DNA from: Microbulbifer sp. THAF38
GTDB lineage: Bacteria; Pseudomonadota; Gammaproteobacteria; Pseudomonadales; Cellvibrionaceae
Assembly: GCF_009363535.1 (NCBI RefSeq)
Contig: NZ_CP045369.1
Location: 1 to 64,000, forward strand
Reading direction: 5' to 3'
DNA length: 64,000 bases
Numbering within the stretch: position 1 is the stretch's first letter; every line of letters begins with the position of its first letter. Of the stretch, positions 28,220 to 38,373 are shown piece by piece. Under the pieces are notes generated by a model. The model did no database searches and was not told the DNA's origin. It saw only the letters and a program-made list of their open reading frames with translations. Position numbers and translations under genes: made by a program.

Positions 28220-29380
28220 TTAAGGCTGACGATTAAATGCCGAGACAATATTCAGTCGCAGCGCGTTAAAGGCCGGTAGCAGACCGGTAATAATTCCCAG
28301 CAACAACATAAAAAACAGTGCCTGCAGGGCGATGTCGCCATCGAGAATCAAGTTGGGCAGGAAACGGGCGAGAAAGGTTTTGACCCCTTCAACTAAAAGC
28401 CAGGCCGCGGCGAGTCCAGAGAGACCGCCGATAAAGGAGATCAACAGGGATTCCGAAAGCACCATGCGAAAAATACGCGCGCTGGAAAATCCTAACGTTT
28501 TGAGCACCGCGATCTCGCCGGTACGCTCGCGAATCGCCAGGGCCATGGTGTTGCCGACCACAATCAGAATGGTGAAAAACGCAGTAAAAACGACCGAGAA
28601 AATAATCAGGCCGATATTACCGATTTGCTCGATAAAGGCTTTATTAAAGGATTTTTCCGTGCTGGTATCCGTTTCACTTTGTGAATTGGCAAAACTGTCA
28701 TCGATAGTTTTTGCCACTTTTTCATTGAGAGAGGGATCGTCCGTAGTGAGTGCCATCCAGCCGATCCAGTCATTGCCGAATGTCTGGGTTTCCATAAAGT
28801 ATTTATAATGGAATAACATCTGGCGGGTATCGTACTGCTCGGTATCCCCTTTAAAAATACCGGAAACGACAAATTCCCAGGTGTAACCACCGTCTTTGTG
28901 AGTAAAAATATTTGAGGAAATGGGAATTCTATCCCCCACTTTCCATCCATAAATCTGCGCGAGTTTTTCACCCACCAGCGCGCCTTGGCGATTGTTAAAC
29001 CAAGCCTGTTTTTGCTCTTCCGGAATCACTATTTCTTCGTAAACGCGCAGATAGGATTCTGGATCCACCGCTAGCGATACAATTTGCCGGCTCTGCTCTT
29101 GGAAATAACCCCCAAACCAATTCAGGTGGGTGACGTCTTTTACCCCTTCCACCGCAGCGACTTTTTGGAAATATGAGATGGGCAGCGATTGGGTGAAATT
29201 GATTCGGTTAAAAACCACCAAACGGTTATCAGCAGATAATTCCACACTAGAATTGAGCGCGGTTTTTAAACTGGTAACAGCTCCAAAAATTAAAAAGGCG
29301 ATAAAAATAGCAAAACAAGTGAGGAATAACCGCAGAGGTTTCCTCGTCATGTTTTTATAAATTAAATAGAGATCGTTCAT
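28220..29380 (-). CDS. ABC transporter permease (MacB/FtsX type), first of two
   Basis: A 386-residue permease with the same layout as its downstream neighbour: an N-terminal membrane helix (LRLFLTCFAIFIAFLIFG), a periplasmic domain, and three C-terminal helices with TGEIAVLKTLGFSSARIF. The start overlaps the ATPase stop by 4 bases (ATGA), so translation is coupled. With two different permeases the transporter is probably a heterodimer around the single ATPase. Confidence 0.9.
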   Translation of the reverse strand: MNDLYLIYKNMTRKPLRLFLTCFAIFIAFLIFGAVTSLKTALNSSVELSADNRLVVFNRINFTQSLPISYFQKVAAVEGVKDVTHLNWFGGYFQEQSRQIVSLAVDPESYLRVYEEIVIPEEQKQAWFNNRQGALVGEKLAQIYGWKVGDRIPISSNIFTHKDGGYTWEFVVSGIFKGDTEQYDTRQMLFHYKYFMETQTFGNDWIGWMALTTDDPSLNEKVAKTIDDSFANSQSETDTSTEKSFNKAFIEQIGNIGLIIFSVVFTAFFTILIVVGNTMALAIRERTGEIAVLKTLGFSSARIFRMVLSESLLISFIGGLSGLAAAWLLVEGVKTFLARFLPNLILDGDIALQALFFMLLLGIITGLLPAFNALRLNIVSAFNRQP

Positions 29381-30078
29381 GCCACAATTTCCCTCTGCAC
29401 AAATTGCCCCTTATCGAGATGCAGGGTGCGCTTGGCGTATTTGGCCGCGGCCGGATCATGGGTGACCATGACGATGGTCTTGCCGTGATCGCGGTTGAGT
29501 AGTTGCAGCATCTCCAGGATTTCATCGGCGGTGGCGCGGTCCAGGTCGCCGGTGGGCTCGTCACACAGAATGAGTTTTGGATCGGAGACAATCGCGCGGG
29601 CGATGGCCACCCGCTGCTGCTGACCGCCGGACATTTCACTGGACATATGTTTGGCGCGATCGCTCAGGCCCACCAGGGCGAGGGCGGTTTCCACATTTTT
29701 TCGGCGCTGCGTCTTGGAGAGTTTGGTTAGCAGTAGCGGAAGTTCCACATTGCGCTGTGCGTTGAGCATCGGCATCAGATTGTAGAACTGAAAAATAAAT
29801 CCAATATTCTGCGCGCGCCAGCGGGTCAGAGCGCTCTCACTGAGGGAATCTATACGGGTGCCATCAAACCAAATTTCCCCGCTGGTGGGCTGATCGACCC
29901 CACCGAGCATGTTCAACAGGGTGGTTTTACCGGAGCCGGATGGTCCCATAATGGCGACAAAATCTCCGCGCTCAATACTCATATTGAGGTCGTCAAAAAT
30001 AGAGATTTTCTCTTTACCTTTGACAAAACTTTTACCGACACTATTTAACTGAAACAACACATCTTCAGACATCTGCAA
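29377..30078 (-). CDS. ABC transporter ATP-binding protein (MacB/LolD type)
   Basis: A 233-residue ATPase with Walker A GPSGSGKTTLLN, Q-loop IFQFYNLMP, signature MSGGQQQRVAIARAI, Walker B LILCDEPTGDLD and the switch His in MVTHDP. These are typical of the MacB/LolD branch that works with FtsX-type permeases. It lies between the membrane-fusion gene and the two permease genes and overlaps the first by 4 bases. Confidence 0.95.
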   Translation of the reverse strand: MQMSEDVLFQLNSVGKSFVKGKEKISIFDDLNMSIERGDFVAIMGPSGSGKTTLLNMLGGVDQPTSGEIWFDGTRIDSLSESALTRWRAQNIGFIFQFYNLMPMLNAQRNVELPLLLTKLSKTQRRKNVETALALVGLSDRAKHMSSEMSGGQQQRVAIARAIVSDPKLILCDEPTGDLDRATADEILEMLQLLNRDHGKTIVMVTHDPAAAKYAKRTLHLDKGQFVQREIVA

Positions 30079-30120
30079 TTTCCTTTTTTAAATGAATAAT
30101 TAGAGCCGTAGTCTGTGCCG

Positions 30121-31158
30121 TTAAAGCGCCACTTCCTCCGCGGCAAGAAAGCCAACCTTCACCCCCATATCCGGCAGGATGCGGGAGTCCTTTTGATCGA
30201 TGCCGATACGTACGCGCACTGTCGCCTTGGCGCGATCGGCGGTCGGAATAATCGCCACTACCGTGGCGGGAATATCCCACTCGGGATAGGCGTCTAAGTT
30301 CGCATTGACCTTTTGTCCGGTTGAGATGCGGCCGATAAAGGCCTCGTTAACATCCACCTCAATCTCCAGGGAGTCCATGTCTACGATGGTACAGATACCG
30401 GTGCGAGTGAAACCGCCACCGGCGGAGCTGGGGGCGACAATTTCACCGGGCTGGGCATTTTTTTGTGTGACGATCCCGCCAAAGGGGGCGCGTATGGTGT
30501 GATCCTCCAGGCGCTCACGCTGTCGCTCGGCTTCCAGCTTAGCCACCTCGATATTTGCCCGGGCGCTGTTTAAGTCCGCCTTCAAACCTTCGACTGTGGC
30601 CTCACTCTGGGTCAATTGGGCCTTGCTGGAATAATTTTTTTCGCGCAATCCGGCGAAACGCCGATATTGGCGCTCGGCCTCTTTTAATTTGGCGACAATG
30701 CTGGCTTCCTGGGCCTGCAGTACCTGAATCTGCGCGCGGGCAAATGCCAGGCTGACGCGCGCCTTGACGTCGTCGAGACGAGCTAGCACCTGGCCTTCCT
30801 GTACCTGCATACCCTCCTCGACATCCACGCTGCTGATCAGCCCCATCACTTCCGCAGACACCGTGGCCATGCGTCGTGCGGTGATATATCCAGAGGCATT
30901 CAATACCGTTTCCAGGCGCGCGCTGCTGGTAGGTACAGATGCTTTAGTGTGTGTGCTGGTAGAGGCTGGGATTGGGCTGGGGCTTGCGGGTGGATCTTCG
31001 GCCAAGAGAGAGGCGCCAAAAAAACCAACCAGCAGGCCGGCGACTGCGCCGCTGGAAGCCGCCAACAGGGTTTTTCGGGACGATGAAGGTAAATCATCGG
31101 GCGCTGTATCCCGGTCAATTTTCAGTTGACCAAGCAGCTCACTGGTGTTTCTACTCAT
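30121..31158 (-). CDS. Membrane-fusion (HlyD/MacA-like) subunit of the ABC exporter
   Basis: Periplasmic adaptor of 345 residues. One N-terminal membrane anchor (about 30-55) follows a short cytoplasmic part. Then come the lipoyl half-motif (GLISSVDVEEGMQVQEGQVLARLDD), a coiled-coil hairpin of about 90 residues, the second lipoyl half (IRAPFGGIVTQKNAQPGEIV) and a beta-barrel domain. It would bridge the permeases to an outer-membrane factor, which is not encoded here. It is the first gene of the operon; a regulator is not adjacent. Confidence 0.9.
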   Translation of the reverse strand: MSRNTSELLGQLKIDRDTAPDDLPSSSRKTLLAASSGAVAGLLVGFFGASLLAEDPPASPSPIPASTSTHTKASVPTSSARLETVLNASGYITARRMATVSAEVMGLISSVDVEEGMQVQEGQVLARLDDVKARVSLAFARAQIQVLQAQEASIVAKLKEAERQYRRFAGLREKNYSSKAQLTQSEATVEGLKADLNSARANIEVAKLEAERQRERLEDHTIRAPFGGIVTQKNAQPGEIVAPSSAGGGFTRTGICTIVDMDSLEIEVDVNEAFIGRISTGQKVNANLDAYPEWDIPATVVAIIPTADRAKATVRVRIGIDQKDSRILPDMGVKVGFLAAEEVAL

Positions 31159-31235
31159 ACAACCCTGTTCTTATTCATTACTTCCTGTAAAGAACAACTG
31201 TGGCAGAAACTAAAAAATATTGCTATTCGATCTCG

Positions 31236-31275
31236 CCCGCCTTCTGGCGCTTAATTAATGGCGCCAGAAGGCGGG
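31236..31275. repeat. 15-bp inverted repeat spanning the trkH stop codon
   Basis: Left arm CCCGCCTTCTGGCGC (31236-31250) and right arm GCGCCAGAAGGCGGG (31261-31275) are perfectly complementary with a 10-base loop. The right arm encodes the last trkH codons and the loop contains its TAA. No T-run follows on the reverse strand, so it is not a standard terminator; it may protect the transcript end. Confidence 0.8.
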
Positions 31276-32706
31276 GGTTAACAGCACCAGCAGGGTGAAA
31301 ATTTCCAGGCGTCCCATCAGCATGGCGAGGATCAGAAACCACTTGGCGACCTCGTTGACTGAACCATAGTGGGATGACGCCTCACCGAGGGCGGGGCCGA
31401 TATTACTCAGGCAGGAGGCGACTGTTGTGACAGAAGTGACGAAGTCTTCGCCAGTGGCAATCACGATAATGGCGAGAATGAAAAATGACAGAACATAAAC
31501 TGCAAAAAAGCCCCACACGGCATCGGTGACCCGGTCCGGTACAATCTTGCGATTGAGTTTGATGGGAATCACCGCATTGGCATGCACCAGGCGATTCAAT
31601 TCGCGCATACCGGATTTCATAATCAGCATACCGCGCACCGCCTTGATGCCCCCCGAAGTGGAGCCGGCGCAGGCGCCGAGAATTCCCAGCAGCAATAGGG
31701 CATAGGGTAAAAATACCGGCCAGGCGGAAAAATTCTCCGAGGCGAAGCCGGCGGTGGTGCTGATGGAAACTACCTGGAAGAAGCCGTGCAACAAGCTGTT
31801 GCCCGGAGAGAAAATATTCAGAATCCACAGGTAACAGCTGATCAGTAGACCGGCGCCCAATATCAGCATGACATAGAAGCGAAATTCGGAGTCGCGCCAG
31901 TAGTGTTTGAGGGTTTTGTTGCGGAAAGCATAAAAGTGCAAACCGAAGTTAATCGCCGCGGTGAACATGAAAATGATGCAGATCACCATAATGGCCCGGT
32001 TGTGGGCGTAGAAACCCATACTGGCATCATGGGTGGAAAAGCCGCCGTTGGCGACGGTGGAGAAGGCGTGGCCCACGGCATCAAATACAGTCATGCCCGC
32101 CCACCAGTAACCGATGCCGCACAAAATCGTCAGGATCACATAAATCACGATCAACGCCCGCGCCGTCTCCGCGATACGCGGCGTCAGCTTGGTATCTTTC
32201 ACCGGGCCGGGTATTTCCGCCTTGTACAGCTGCATACCGCCGATGCCGAGCATGGGCAGGATCGCCAGCGCGATCACAATTACGCCGATACCGCCAAACC
32301 ACTGCAATTGCTGGCGGTAATAGAGAATCGCCGGGGGCAGGGAGTCGAGGCCGGTGATCACGGTGGCACCGGTGGTCGTTAGCCCGGAAATAGACTCAAA
32401 AATGGAATCGGTAATACTCAGATCGGGCTGTGGGCTGATAATAAACGGCAGTGAGCCGAAGCTGCCGAGGATCAACCAGAAGAGTGAGGTCACCACAAAT
32501 CCGTCGCGAGTGCGCAAATCCTGGCGCAGGTCGTGTACCGGCAACCACATAAACAGGCCAGTCACCAGGGTAATGACAAAGGCGATAATAAAGGCGTTGT
32601 GGGTATGGTCTTCATACCACAGGGACACGACGATGGGTGGCAGCAGGGTTAAGCTGAACACCGTAAGGAGAATTCCGAAAACTCGCGCAATTACCGCAAT
32701 TCGCAT
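31255..32706 (-). CDS. trkH: Trk potassium uptake protein TrkH
   Basis: Potassium channel-like subunit in the inner membrane; needs TrkA to gate it. The 483 residues equal the E. coli length, and four filter-like segments each with a glycine are seen: TTGATVITG, NGGFSTHD, TTAGFASEN and LSNIGPALG. The gene follows trkA in the same direction after 85 bases. Its last codons lie inside a 15-bp perfect hairpin. Confidence 0.96.
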   Translation of the reverse strand: MRIAVIARVFGILLTVFSLTLLPPIVVSLWYEDHTHNAFIIAFVITLVTGLFMWLPVHDLRQDLRTRDGFVVTSLFWLILGSFGSLPFIISPQPDLSITDSIFESISGLTTTGATVITGLDSLPPAILYYRQQLQWFGGIGVIVIALAILPMLGIGGMQLYKAEIPGPVKDTKLTPRIAETARALIVIYVILTILCGIGYWWAGMTVFDAVGHAFSTVANGGFSTHDASMGFYAHNRAIMVICIIFMFTAAINFGLHFYAFRNKTLKHYWRDSEFRFYVMLILGAGLLISCYLWILNIFSPGNSLLHGFFQVVSISTTAGFASENFSAWPVFLPYALLLLGILGACAGSTSGGIKAVRGMLIMKSGMRELNRLVHANAVIPIKLNRKIVPDRVTDAVWGFFAVYVLSFFILAIIVIATGEDFVTSVTTVASCLSNIGPALGEASSHYGSVNEVAKWFLILAMLMGRLEIFTLLVLLTPAFWRH

Positions 32707-32791
32707 TGGCGCCTGTCAGCCTGTTATCTGTTGTTACTTTATATGGACGGCGGAGCTTGTGATCGCCGGACTTCTCAATAAAAAAAGCGGG

Positions 32792-34177
32792 CTAGAAAAA
32801 GCCGAAACCAACCTGGAACAACTGTTCCACATGGCGCGTCTGGCGGCGATCCACCAGGAATACAATCACGTGATCGTCACTCTGTACAATCACATCATCG
32901 TGCGCCATCAACACTTCGCTGCCGTTGACGGTTTCGCGCACTATGGCGCCGATGGAGGCACCCTCGGGTAAATCGATATCCTCGATTTTCTTTCCCACCA
33001 CCTTAGAGGTGCGTTCATCACCGTGGGCGACTACCTCGATTGCCTCGGCAGCGCCGCGGCGCAGGGAGTGCACGTTGACCATATCACCGCGGCGCACGTG
33101 GGTAAGCAGGCTGCCGATGGTATTTTGCTGGGGTGAAATGGCAATATCGATTTCACCGCCCTGCACCAGGTCCACGTAGGCGCGGTTGTTAATCAGGGTC
33201 ATCACCTTGCGCGCGCCCAGGCGCTTGGCCAGCAGCGATGACATGATGTTAGCTTCGTCATCGTTGGTGAGGGCGAGGAAAACATCGGTGTCCTCGATAT
33301 TTTCCTCCAGCAACAGCTCCTGATCTGAGGCGCTGCCGTGCAGGATAATGGTGTGGGACAGCTCCTCGGATAAAAACACACAGCGCTCGTGGCTGCGCTC
33401 AATAATCTTGACCGAGTAGCGGTTCTCTAATTTAGTGGCGAGGCGCAGGCCGATATTGCCGCCTCCGGCAATGACTACACGTTTATAACCGTGTTCCAGA
33501 CGGCGCAGCTCGCTCATAACCGCGCGGATATCGGCGCGTGCGGCGATAAAAAATACTTCGTCGCCGGCCTCAATCACCGTATCCCCCTGGGGAATAATTG
33601 GCCGATTGCGCCGGTAAATGGCCGCCACGCGGGTATCCACCTTGGGCATGTGTTCGCGCAGATAACGCAGCTGGTGTCCCACCAAAGGGCCGCCCTGAAC
33701 GGCCAGTACCGTCACCAACTGCACGCGGCCACTGGCGAAATCCAATACCTGCAACGCACCGGGATGCTCCATCAGGCGTGCAATATATTCGGAGACCAAC
33801 TGCTCGGGGCTGATCAGCACGTCGATGGGAATGGCTTGGTTGTCGAATAACTGGGGATACTGCAGATAGGAGGAGGCGCGCACACGCGCGATCTTGGTGG
33901 GCACACGGAACAATGAGTGGGCAATCTGGCAGGCCGCCATATTGGTTTCATCATTGTTGGTCACCGCCACCAGAATATCGGCATCCTCGATGCCGGCATC
34001 CATCAGCACATCGGGGTGAGAGGCGTGGCCGTTGACCACGCCGATATCGATGCGGTCGCGCAATTCCCGCAGGGTTTTTTCGTCGCTGTCCACCAGCACA
34101 ATATCATTGCGCTCCGAGGCCAGGGCCTCCGCCAGTGAGCCGCCCACCTGGCCGGCGCCGAGAATGACAATTTTCAT
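32792..34177 (-). CDS. trkA: Trk system potassium regulatory protein TrkA
   Basis: Cytoplasmic NAD(H)-binding gating subunit for TrkH. The 461 residues hold two repeats of RCK_N plus [23 protein letters not shown] at the start and [18 protein letters not shown] in the second half, both dinucleotide-binding folds. It lies 30 bases downstream of rsmB in the same direction, the usual rsmB-trkA order. Confidence 0.97.
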   Translation of the reverse strand: MKIVILGAGQVGGSLAEALASERNDIVLVDSDEKTLRELRDRIDIGVVNGHASHPDVLMDAGIEDADILVAVTNNDETNMAACQIAHSLFRVPTKIARVRASSYLQYPQLFDNQAIPIDVLISPEQLVSEYIARLMEHPGALQVLDFASGRVQLVTVLAVQGGPLVGHQLRYLREHMPKVDTRVAAIYRRNRPIIPQGDTVIEAGDEVFFIAARADIRAVMSELRRLEHGYKRVVIAGGGNIGLRLATKLENRYSVKIIERSHERCVFLSEELSHTIILHGSASDQELLLEENIEDTDVFLALTNDDEANIMSSLLAKRLGARKVMTLINNRAYVDLVQGGEIDIAISPQQNTIGSLLTHVRRGDMVNVHSLRRGAAEAIEVVAHGDERTSKVVGKKIEDIDLPEGASIGAIVRETVNGSEVLMAHDDVIVQSDDHVIVFLVDRRQTRHVEQLFQVGFGFF

Positions 34178-34207
34178 ATCGGAAGAGACCCGCGGCTAGC
34201 GCTGCTG

Positions 34208-35515
34208 TTATTCGGCTTTGCTGAGCAGAGCGTAGTAGAAACCGTCGCCGCCACCGTTTTGGGGTAACAGTTGCATTCCCGCAACCTGCTTTTCACCCCA
34301 GGACTTACCGTGCAGCAGTTCCGGAGTATTGTCGCTCGCATCCTCAGTCTCCGCAATGAAGGCGGCGACAACTTCGCTATTTTCGGCCGGCAGTACCGAG
34401 CAGGTGGCGTAAAGCAGACTGCCGCCGGTCTTGAGCAGTGCCCAGGTGGCGCGCAGAATTTCTGCCTGCAGCTTGGCCAGCTCGGCGATATCCTCCGCGC
34501 GGCGCAACAGTTTGATATCCGGGTTGCGGCGGATGACTCCAGTGGCGGAGCAGGGCGCGTCGAGCAGGATACGGTCGTATTGTTGTCCGTCCCACCAGGA
34601 ATCTGCCGCGGCCGCATCGGCGCAGATTAATTGTGCGGACAGGCCGCAGCGCTCGAGGTTTTCCTGTACCCGGTCGAGGCGCTCCTCCTCGATATCGAGG
34701 GCACTCAATTCAATCGCGGGCTGCTGTTCCAGCAGATGGCAACTCTTACCGCCAGGCGCGGCGCAGGCATCCAGCACCCGCTCGCTTTCACTGGGTGCCA
34801 GCAGCTGTGCCGCCAGCTGGGCGGATTCATCCTGCACGCTCACCAGGCCCTCGGCAAAACCGGGCAGAATCCCCACTGGCACCGCTTCGAGCAGGGTGAT
34901 ACCCACGGGTGAGAGGGCACAGGCCTCGGCGGACAGCCCAGTTTCGTCGAGCTGCTGCAGGTAATCTTCGCGGGAGATACGCGCGCTATTGACCCTCAGG
35001 GTCATGGGCGGGTTGGTATTGTTGGCGCGGAAAATTTCAGATGCCTGGGTTGGCCAGGCGGCTTTGATCGCCTGTTGTAGCCAGGCCGGGTGTACCGAGC
35101 TGAACTGTGGGTTGCCGGACAATTTTCTCTGCAGACGCTCGCGATCGCGCAGGGCATTGCGCAGCACGCCATTGATCAGGCCGGTGGCGCGATCCAGCTT
35201 GAGACTGCGGGCGGCATTGACTGTGGCAGAGATGGCTGCGTGATCGGGGATGCGGGTATATTCCAGCTGATAGAGCCCCAGCAGGATCAGTGCGCTCACC
35301 AGGCTATCGCTGGGTGTTTTGCGCAGCAACTTGGCTGCGATCAATTGCAGGCGCGGTGCGGTGCGGGCACAGCCGTAACAGAGTTCGCGCAGCAGGGCGC
35401 GGTCGCGCTCCTCAACCTTGTCCTCGGCTTTAGGTAACAGGCGTGCCAGTGAACCTTGCGATTCCAGCAGCGCGGCCACTACTCGGGCTGCTTCGGCGCG
35501 TACATCTCTACTCAT
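34208..35515 (-). CDS. rsmB: 16S rRNA (cytosine-967-C5)-methyltransferase RsmB
   Basis: Methylates C967 of 16S rRNA with SAM. The 435 residues comprise an N-terminal NusB-like RNA-binding domain (about 1-135) and a methyltransferase with SAM motif [14 protein letters not shown] and the two cysteines of the family in DAPCSATG and [10 protein letters not shown]. Its start overlaps the fmt stop by 4 bases, giving the conserved fmt-rsmB pair. Confidence 0.97.
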   Translation of the reverse strand: MSRDVRAEAARVVAALLESQGSLARLLPKAEDKVEERDRALLRELCYGCARTAPRLQLIAAKLLRKTPSDSLVSALILLGLYQLEYTRIPDHAAISATVNAARSLKLDRATGLINGVLRNALRDRERLQRKLSGNPQFSSVHPAWLQQAIKAAWPTQASEIFRANNTNPPMTLRVNSARISREDYLQQLDETGLSAEACALSPVGITLLEAVPVGILPGFAEGLVSVQDESAQLAAQLLAPSESERVLDACAAPGGKSCHLLEQQPAIELSALDIEEERLDRVQENLERCGLSAQLICADAAAADSWWDGQQYDRILLDAPCSATGVIRRNPDIKLLRRAEDIAELAKLQAEILRATWALLKTGGSLLYATCSVLPAENSEVVAAFIAETEDASDNTPELLHGKSWGEKQVAGMQLLPQNGGGDGFYYALLSKAE

Positions 35516-36465
35516 AATGATCCCAATTGTGTGCCAGGGGCAAAGAGCGCCCGGTGGCCTTTCAAAATTTCCGCGGCCGGCAGCGCTTTTTTACCGGGCA
35601 ACTGTAGTACTTGCAGGCGCAGGGCTTCGCGACCACAGGCCACCAGGATGCCTTCATCGTCGCAGGCCAAAATGGTGCCGGGTGTATCGCTGTGGCAGCC
35701 TCGCTCCAGGCTGGCGCTGTAAATGCGCAGGCGCTGCTCGCCTTTGCTGTCGTTAAAGGTGGTCCAGCATACCGGGAAGGGATTGAAGGCGCGGATCTGG
35801 CGCTGAAGTTCCTGCGCCGGGCGCTGCCAGTCGATGCGCGCTTCCTCTTTAGTGATTTTATTGGCGTAGTTGGCCTTTGTATCATCCTGGGCTTCTGGCT
35901 TGGCAGTGCCTGAGGCCAGCTGCGACAGTGCTTCGGTCAGGGCCGGCCCACCGAGTTCGGCGAGCTTGTCGTGCAGGCTGCCGCCGGTATCTTTCGCAGT
36001 GATATCGCAGCGGCGCTCCACCAGCACCGGGCCCGTATCCAGTCCGGCTTCCATTTGCATAATCGCCACACCGCTCTGGCTGTCACCCGCTTCGACGGCG
36101 CGCTGAATGGGAGCGGCACCGCGCCAGCGCGGCAGCAGGGAGGCGTGTACGTTGACGCAACCCAGTCGCGGGGTGTCCAGTACCGCCTGCGGCAGGATCA
36201 GGCCGTAGGCCACCACCACCATAATGTCGGCGCCAAGTGCCGCCAGCTCTTCCTGGGCAGCCTGGTCGCGCAGGCTCTGAGGCTGGTATACGGGGATACC
36301 GTGGGAGAGCGCCAGCTGCTTGACCGGGCTGGCCAGCAGTTTTTTGCCACGCCCCGCCGGCCTGTCCGGTTGGGTGTAAACGGCGATGACATTGTGGTTG
36401 CTGTCGAGCAGCGCCTGCAGGTGCACGGCGGCAAAGTCCGGCGTGCCGGCAAAGATGATGTTCAC
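35512..36465 (-). CDS. fmt: Methionyl-tRNA formyltransferase
   Basis: Formylates Met-tRNAfMet for translation initiation using 10-formyl-tetrahydrofolate. The 317 residues match the family. The N-terminal formyltransferase domain has [10 protein letters not shown] and the active-site stretch [17 protein letters not shown]; the C-terminal domain follows after about residue 205. It lies between def and rsmB, the standard translation-start cluster. Confidence 0.98.
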   Translation of the reverse strand: MNIIFAGTPDFAAVHLQALLDSNHNVIAVYTQPDRPAGRGKKLLASPVKQLALSHGIPVYQPQSLRDQAAQEELAALGADIMVVVAYGLILPQAVLDTPRLGCVNVHASLLPRWRGAAPIQRAVEAGDSQSGVAIMQMEAGLDTGPVLVERRCDITAKDTGGSLHDKLAELGGPALTEALSQLASGTAKPEAQDDTKANYANKITKEEARIDWQRPAQELQRQIRAFNPFPVCWTTFNDSKGEQRLRIYSASLERGCHSDTPGTILACDDEGILVACGREALRLQVLQLPGKKALPAAEILKGHRALFAPGTQLGSL

Positions 36466-36529
36466 TGGCGGATTCTCAGATCGAGGGGTGGAGATGGCGC
36501 CGGGCCAGCCGGCGGCCAGTTCTTATATA

Positions 36530-37036
36530 TCAGGCGCGTCGGCGCTGGGACTTTTCCAGCTTGGAGCGAATGCGGTTGCGCTTGAGTGGGGAGATGTAAT
36601 CCACGAACAGCTTGCCATCCAGGTGATCGACTTCATGCTGGATGCACACTGCCAGCAGCCCCTCAGCCTCTATGGCAAAAGGTTCGCCGTTGCGGTCCAG
36701 CGCCTTGACGCGCACCCTGCGCGGGCGCTCCACCGTCTCGTAGAAACCGGGTACCGACAGGCAGCCCTCATCGTACTGATGGATCTCTTCTTCTAACACC
36801 TCGATTTCCGGGTTGATAAAGGCCAGCGGCTCGCTGCTGTCCTCAGAGATATCCACCACCACGATACGCTCATGGACATTGACCTGAGTCGCAGCGAGGC
36901 CTATGCCAGGTGCCGCGTACATGGTTTCGAACATGTCTTCTAGCAGCTGGCGGTGCTCGTCGGTGACTTTTGCGACGGGTTTGGCGATCTCACGCAGGCG
37001 CGGATCGGGAAATTCCAGTATCTCGAGTTTAGCCAT
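36530..37036 (-). CDS. def: Peptide deformylase
   Basis: Metalloenzyme that removes the N-formyl group from new proteins. The 168 residues carry all three motifs: [17 protein letters not shown] (metal-binding Cys) and the zinc/iron site QHEVDHLDG. It heads the leftward def-fmt-rsmB-trkA-trkH series and is divergent from the LysM gene. Confidence 0.98.
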   Translation of the reverse strand: MAKLEILEFPDPRLREIAKPVAKVTDEHRQLLEDMFETMYAAPGIGLAATQVNVHERIVVVDISEDSSEPLAFINPEIEVLEEEIHQYDEGCLSVPGFYETVERPRRVRVKALDRNGEPFAIEAEGLLAVCIQHEVDHLDGKLFVDYISPLKRNRIRSKLEKSQRRRA

Positions 37037-37218
37037 AACACCTGTGACAAACTTCTAGTATTCGTTGAACGTGCGCTGATAACATTATGATCGCGCTCAA
37101 TATTTACCGAGTGGACCCCGATTTTCGCTGGCGCTGCGCGCCCGGGGCCGGCCACATTTCCTGTGAAGGGTGGCCCGGCGCTGAGAATTATAGCGATAAA
37201 GAGCATAGGAATGCTTCC

Positions 37219-38289
37219 ATGAAAAAAATAATCCTGGCCGCCGTCTCGATGTTGGCGGTCGCCCTTGGCACCCAAGCGCAGGATCAGGTGCGCCTGAACC
37301 CCAGCCACCCGGATGCCTATGTCGTGCAAAAGGGCGATACCCTCTGGGATATCTCCAGTGAATTTCTGGTACAGCCCTGGTACTGGCCGGAGATCTGGCA
37401 AGTAAACCCGCAGGTTGAGAACCCCCATTTGATCTTCCCCGGCGACAGCCTGCGCCTGGTATATGTCGATGGCCAGCCGCAACTGCAGCTACAGCGCGGA
37501 CCGCGCGCCTATCAACTATCTCCGGGTGCAAATGGCAACCGCCTGACCCCGCAGATCCGCCGCGAGGCGGTAGAGGATGCGATCCCGGCGATTCCCCTGG
37601 ATGCCATCAATGCCTTCCTGTCGCGCACCCGTATCGTCGAGCCAGATGCCTTTGAGGGCACGCCTTATATCGTTTCCGGTTCCGATAACCACATTCTTAT
37701 GGGCGCGGGCGATACCATTTATGCGCGCGGTGATTTCGAAGTGCCCCTGGCTTCCTACGGTCTTTACCGTCCGGGGCCTGTTTACGTAGACCCCGTCAGC
37801 AATGAGACTCTGGGTCGCCAAGCGTTGGGCATTGGTGAAGTGGATTTGCTACAGCTGGACCCGGATAACCGCCCTGGATTCTCCGTCGCTACTCTGGGCG
37901 TAGCCAGCACCGCCCGCGAGATCCGCCTTGAGGACCATTTGATGCCGGTGGAAGAGCGATCCATCGATGCACTCTTTCACCCCAGCGCTCCCGCCGTGAC
38001 GGTGAATGGCTTGATTGTGGGTGTCGATGAGGGCGTGACCCAGATCGGCAAGTTTGACGTAGTCATCCTCAACCTGGGTGAGCGAGATGGCATAGTGCCT
38101 GGCAATGTGATGGCGGTGTATAAGCGCGGATCTATGGTTCGTGATCGTATTGCCGGAGACAGCGTAAAGCTTCCGGATGAGCGCGCTGGCGAGATGATGG
38201 TTTTCCGCACCTTTGAGAAGATGAGCCTGGCGCTGATACTCGAAGCGGACCGCCCCCTGGCGGTAATGGACTCGGTGCGCAATCCATAA
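37219..38289 (+). CDS. LysM-domain cell envelope protein
   Basis: Exported protein of 356 residues with a signal peptide (MKKIILAAVSMLAVALGTQA) and one LysM peptidoglycan-binding domain at about residues 34-85 (VVQKGDTLWDISSEFL ... IFPGDSLRLV). The rest (about 90-356) is beta-rich with no recognised domain. The same gene occurs between def and dprA in many gammaproteobacteria, but its precise role is not established. The open frame starts at 37087; the ATG at 37219 is chosen because it gives a perfect signal peptide. Confidence 0.88.
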   Translation: MKKIILAAVSMLAVALGTQAQDQVRLNPSHPDAYVVQKGDTLWDISSEFLVQPWYWPEIWQVNPQVENPHLIFPGDSLRLVYVDGQPQLQLQRGPRAYQLSPGANGNRLTPQIRREAVEDAIPAIPLDAINAFLSRTRIVEPDAFEGTPYIVSGSDNHILMGAGDTIYARGDFEVPLASYGLYRPGPVYVDPVSNETLGRQALGIGEVDLLQLDPDNRPGFSVATLGVASTAREIRLEDHLMPVEERSIDALFHPSAPAVTVNGLIVGVDEGVTQIGKFDVVILNLGERDGIVPGNVMAVYKRGSMVRDRIAGDSVKLPDERAGEMMVFRTFEKMSLALILEADRPLAVMDSVRNP

Positions 38290-38373
38290 CCAGTCCATAG
38301 AGAGTGCGGTGACTCTTGCTGTTTGGAGTGCCGCACCACCGAATAACCACTTTCCTGCAAAACAGACAATACG

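Noticed and set aside
32823-32838. Possible third parS (TGTTCCACATGGCGCG)
   Set aside because: Only the left half matches; the right half of the palindrome is lost, and it lies in trkA far from the others.
38304-38336. Imperfect hairpin between the LysM gene and dprA
   Set aside because: Stem GTGCGG/CCGCAC plus ACTC/GAGT is interrupted by bulges and lacks a T-run, so I do not call a terminator.
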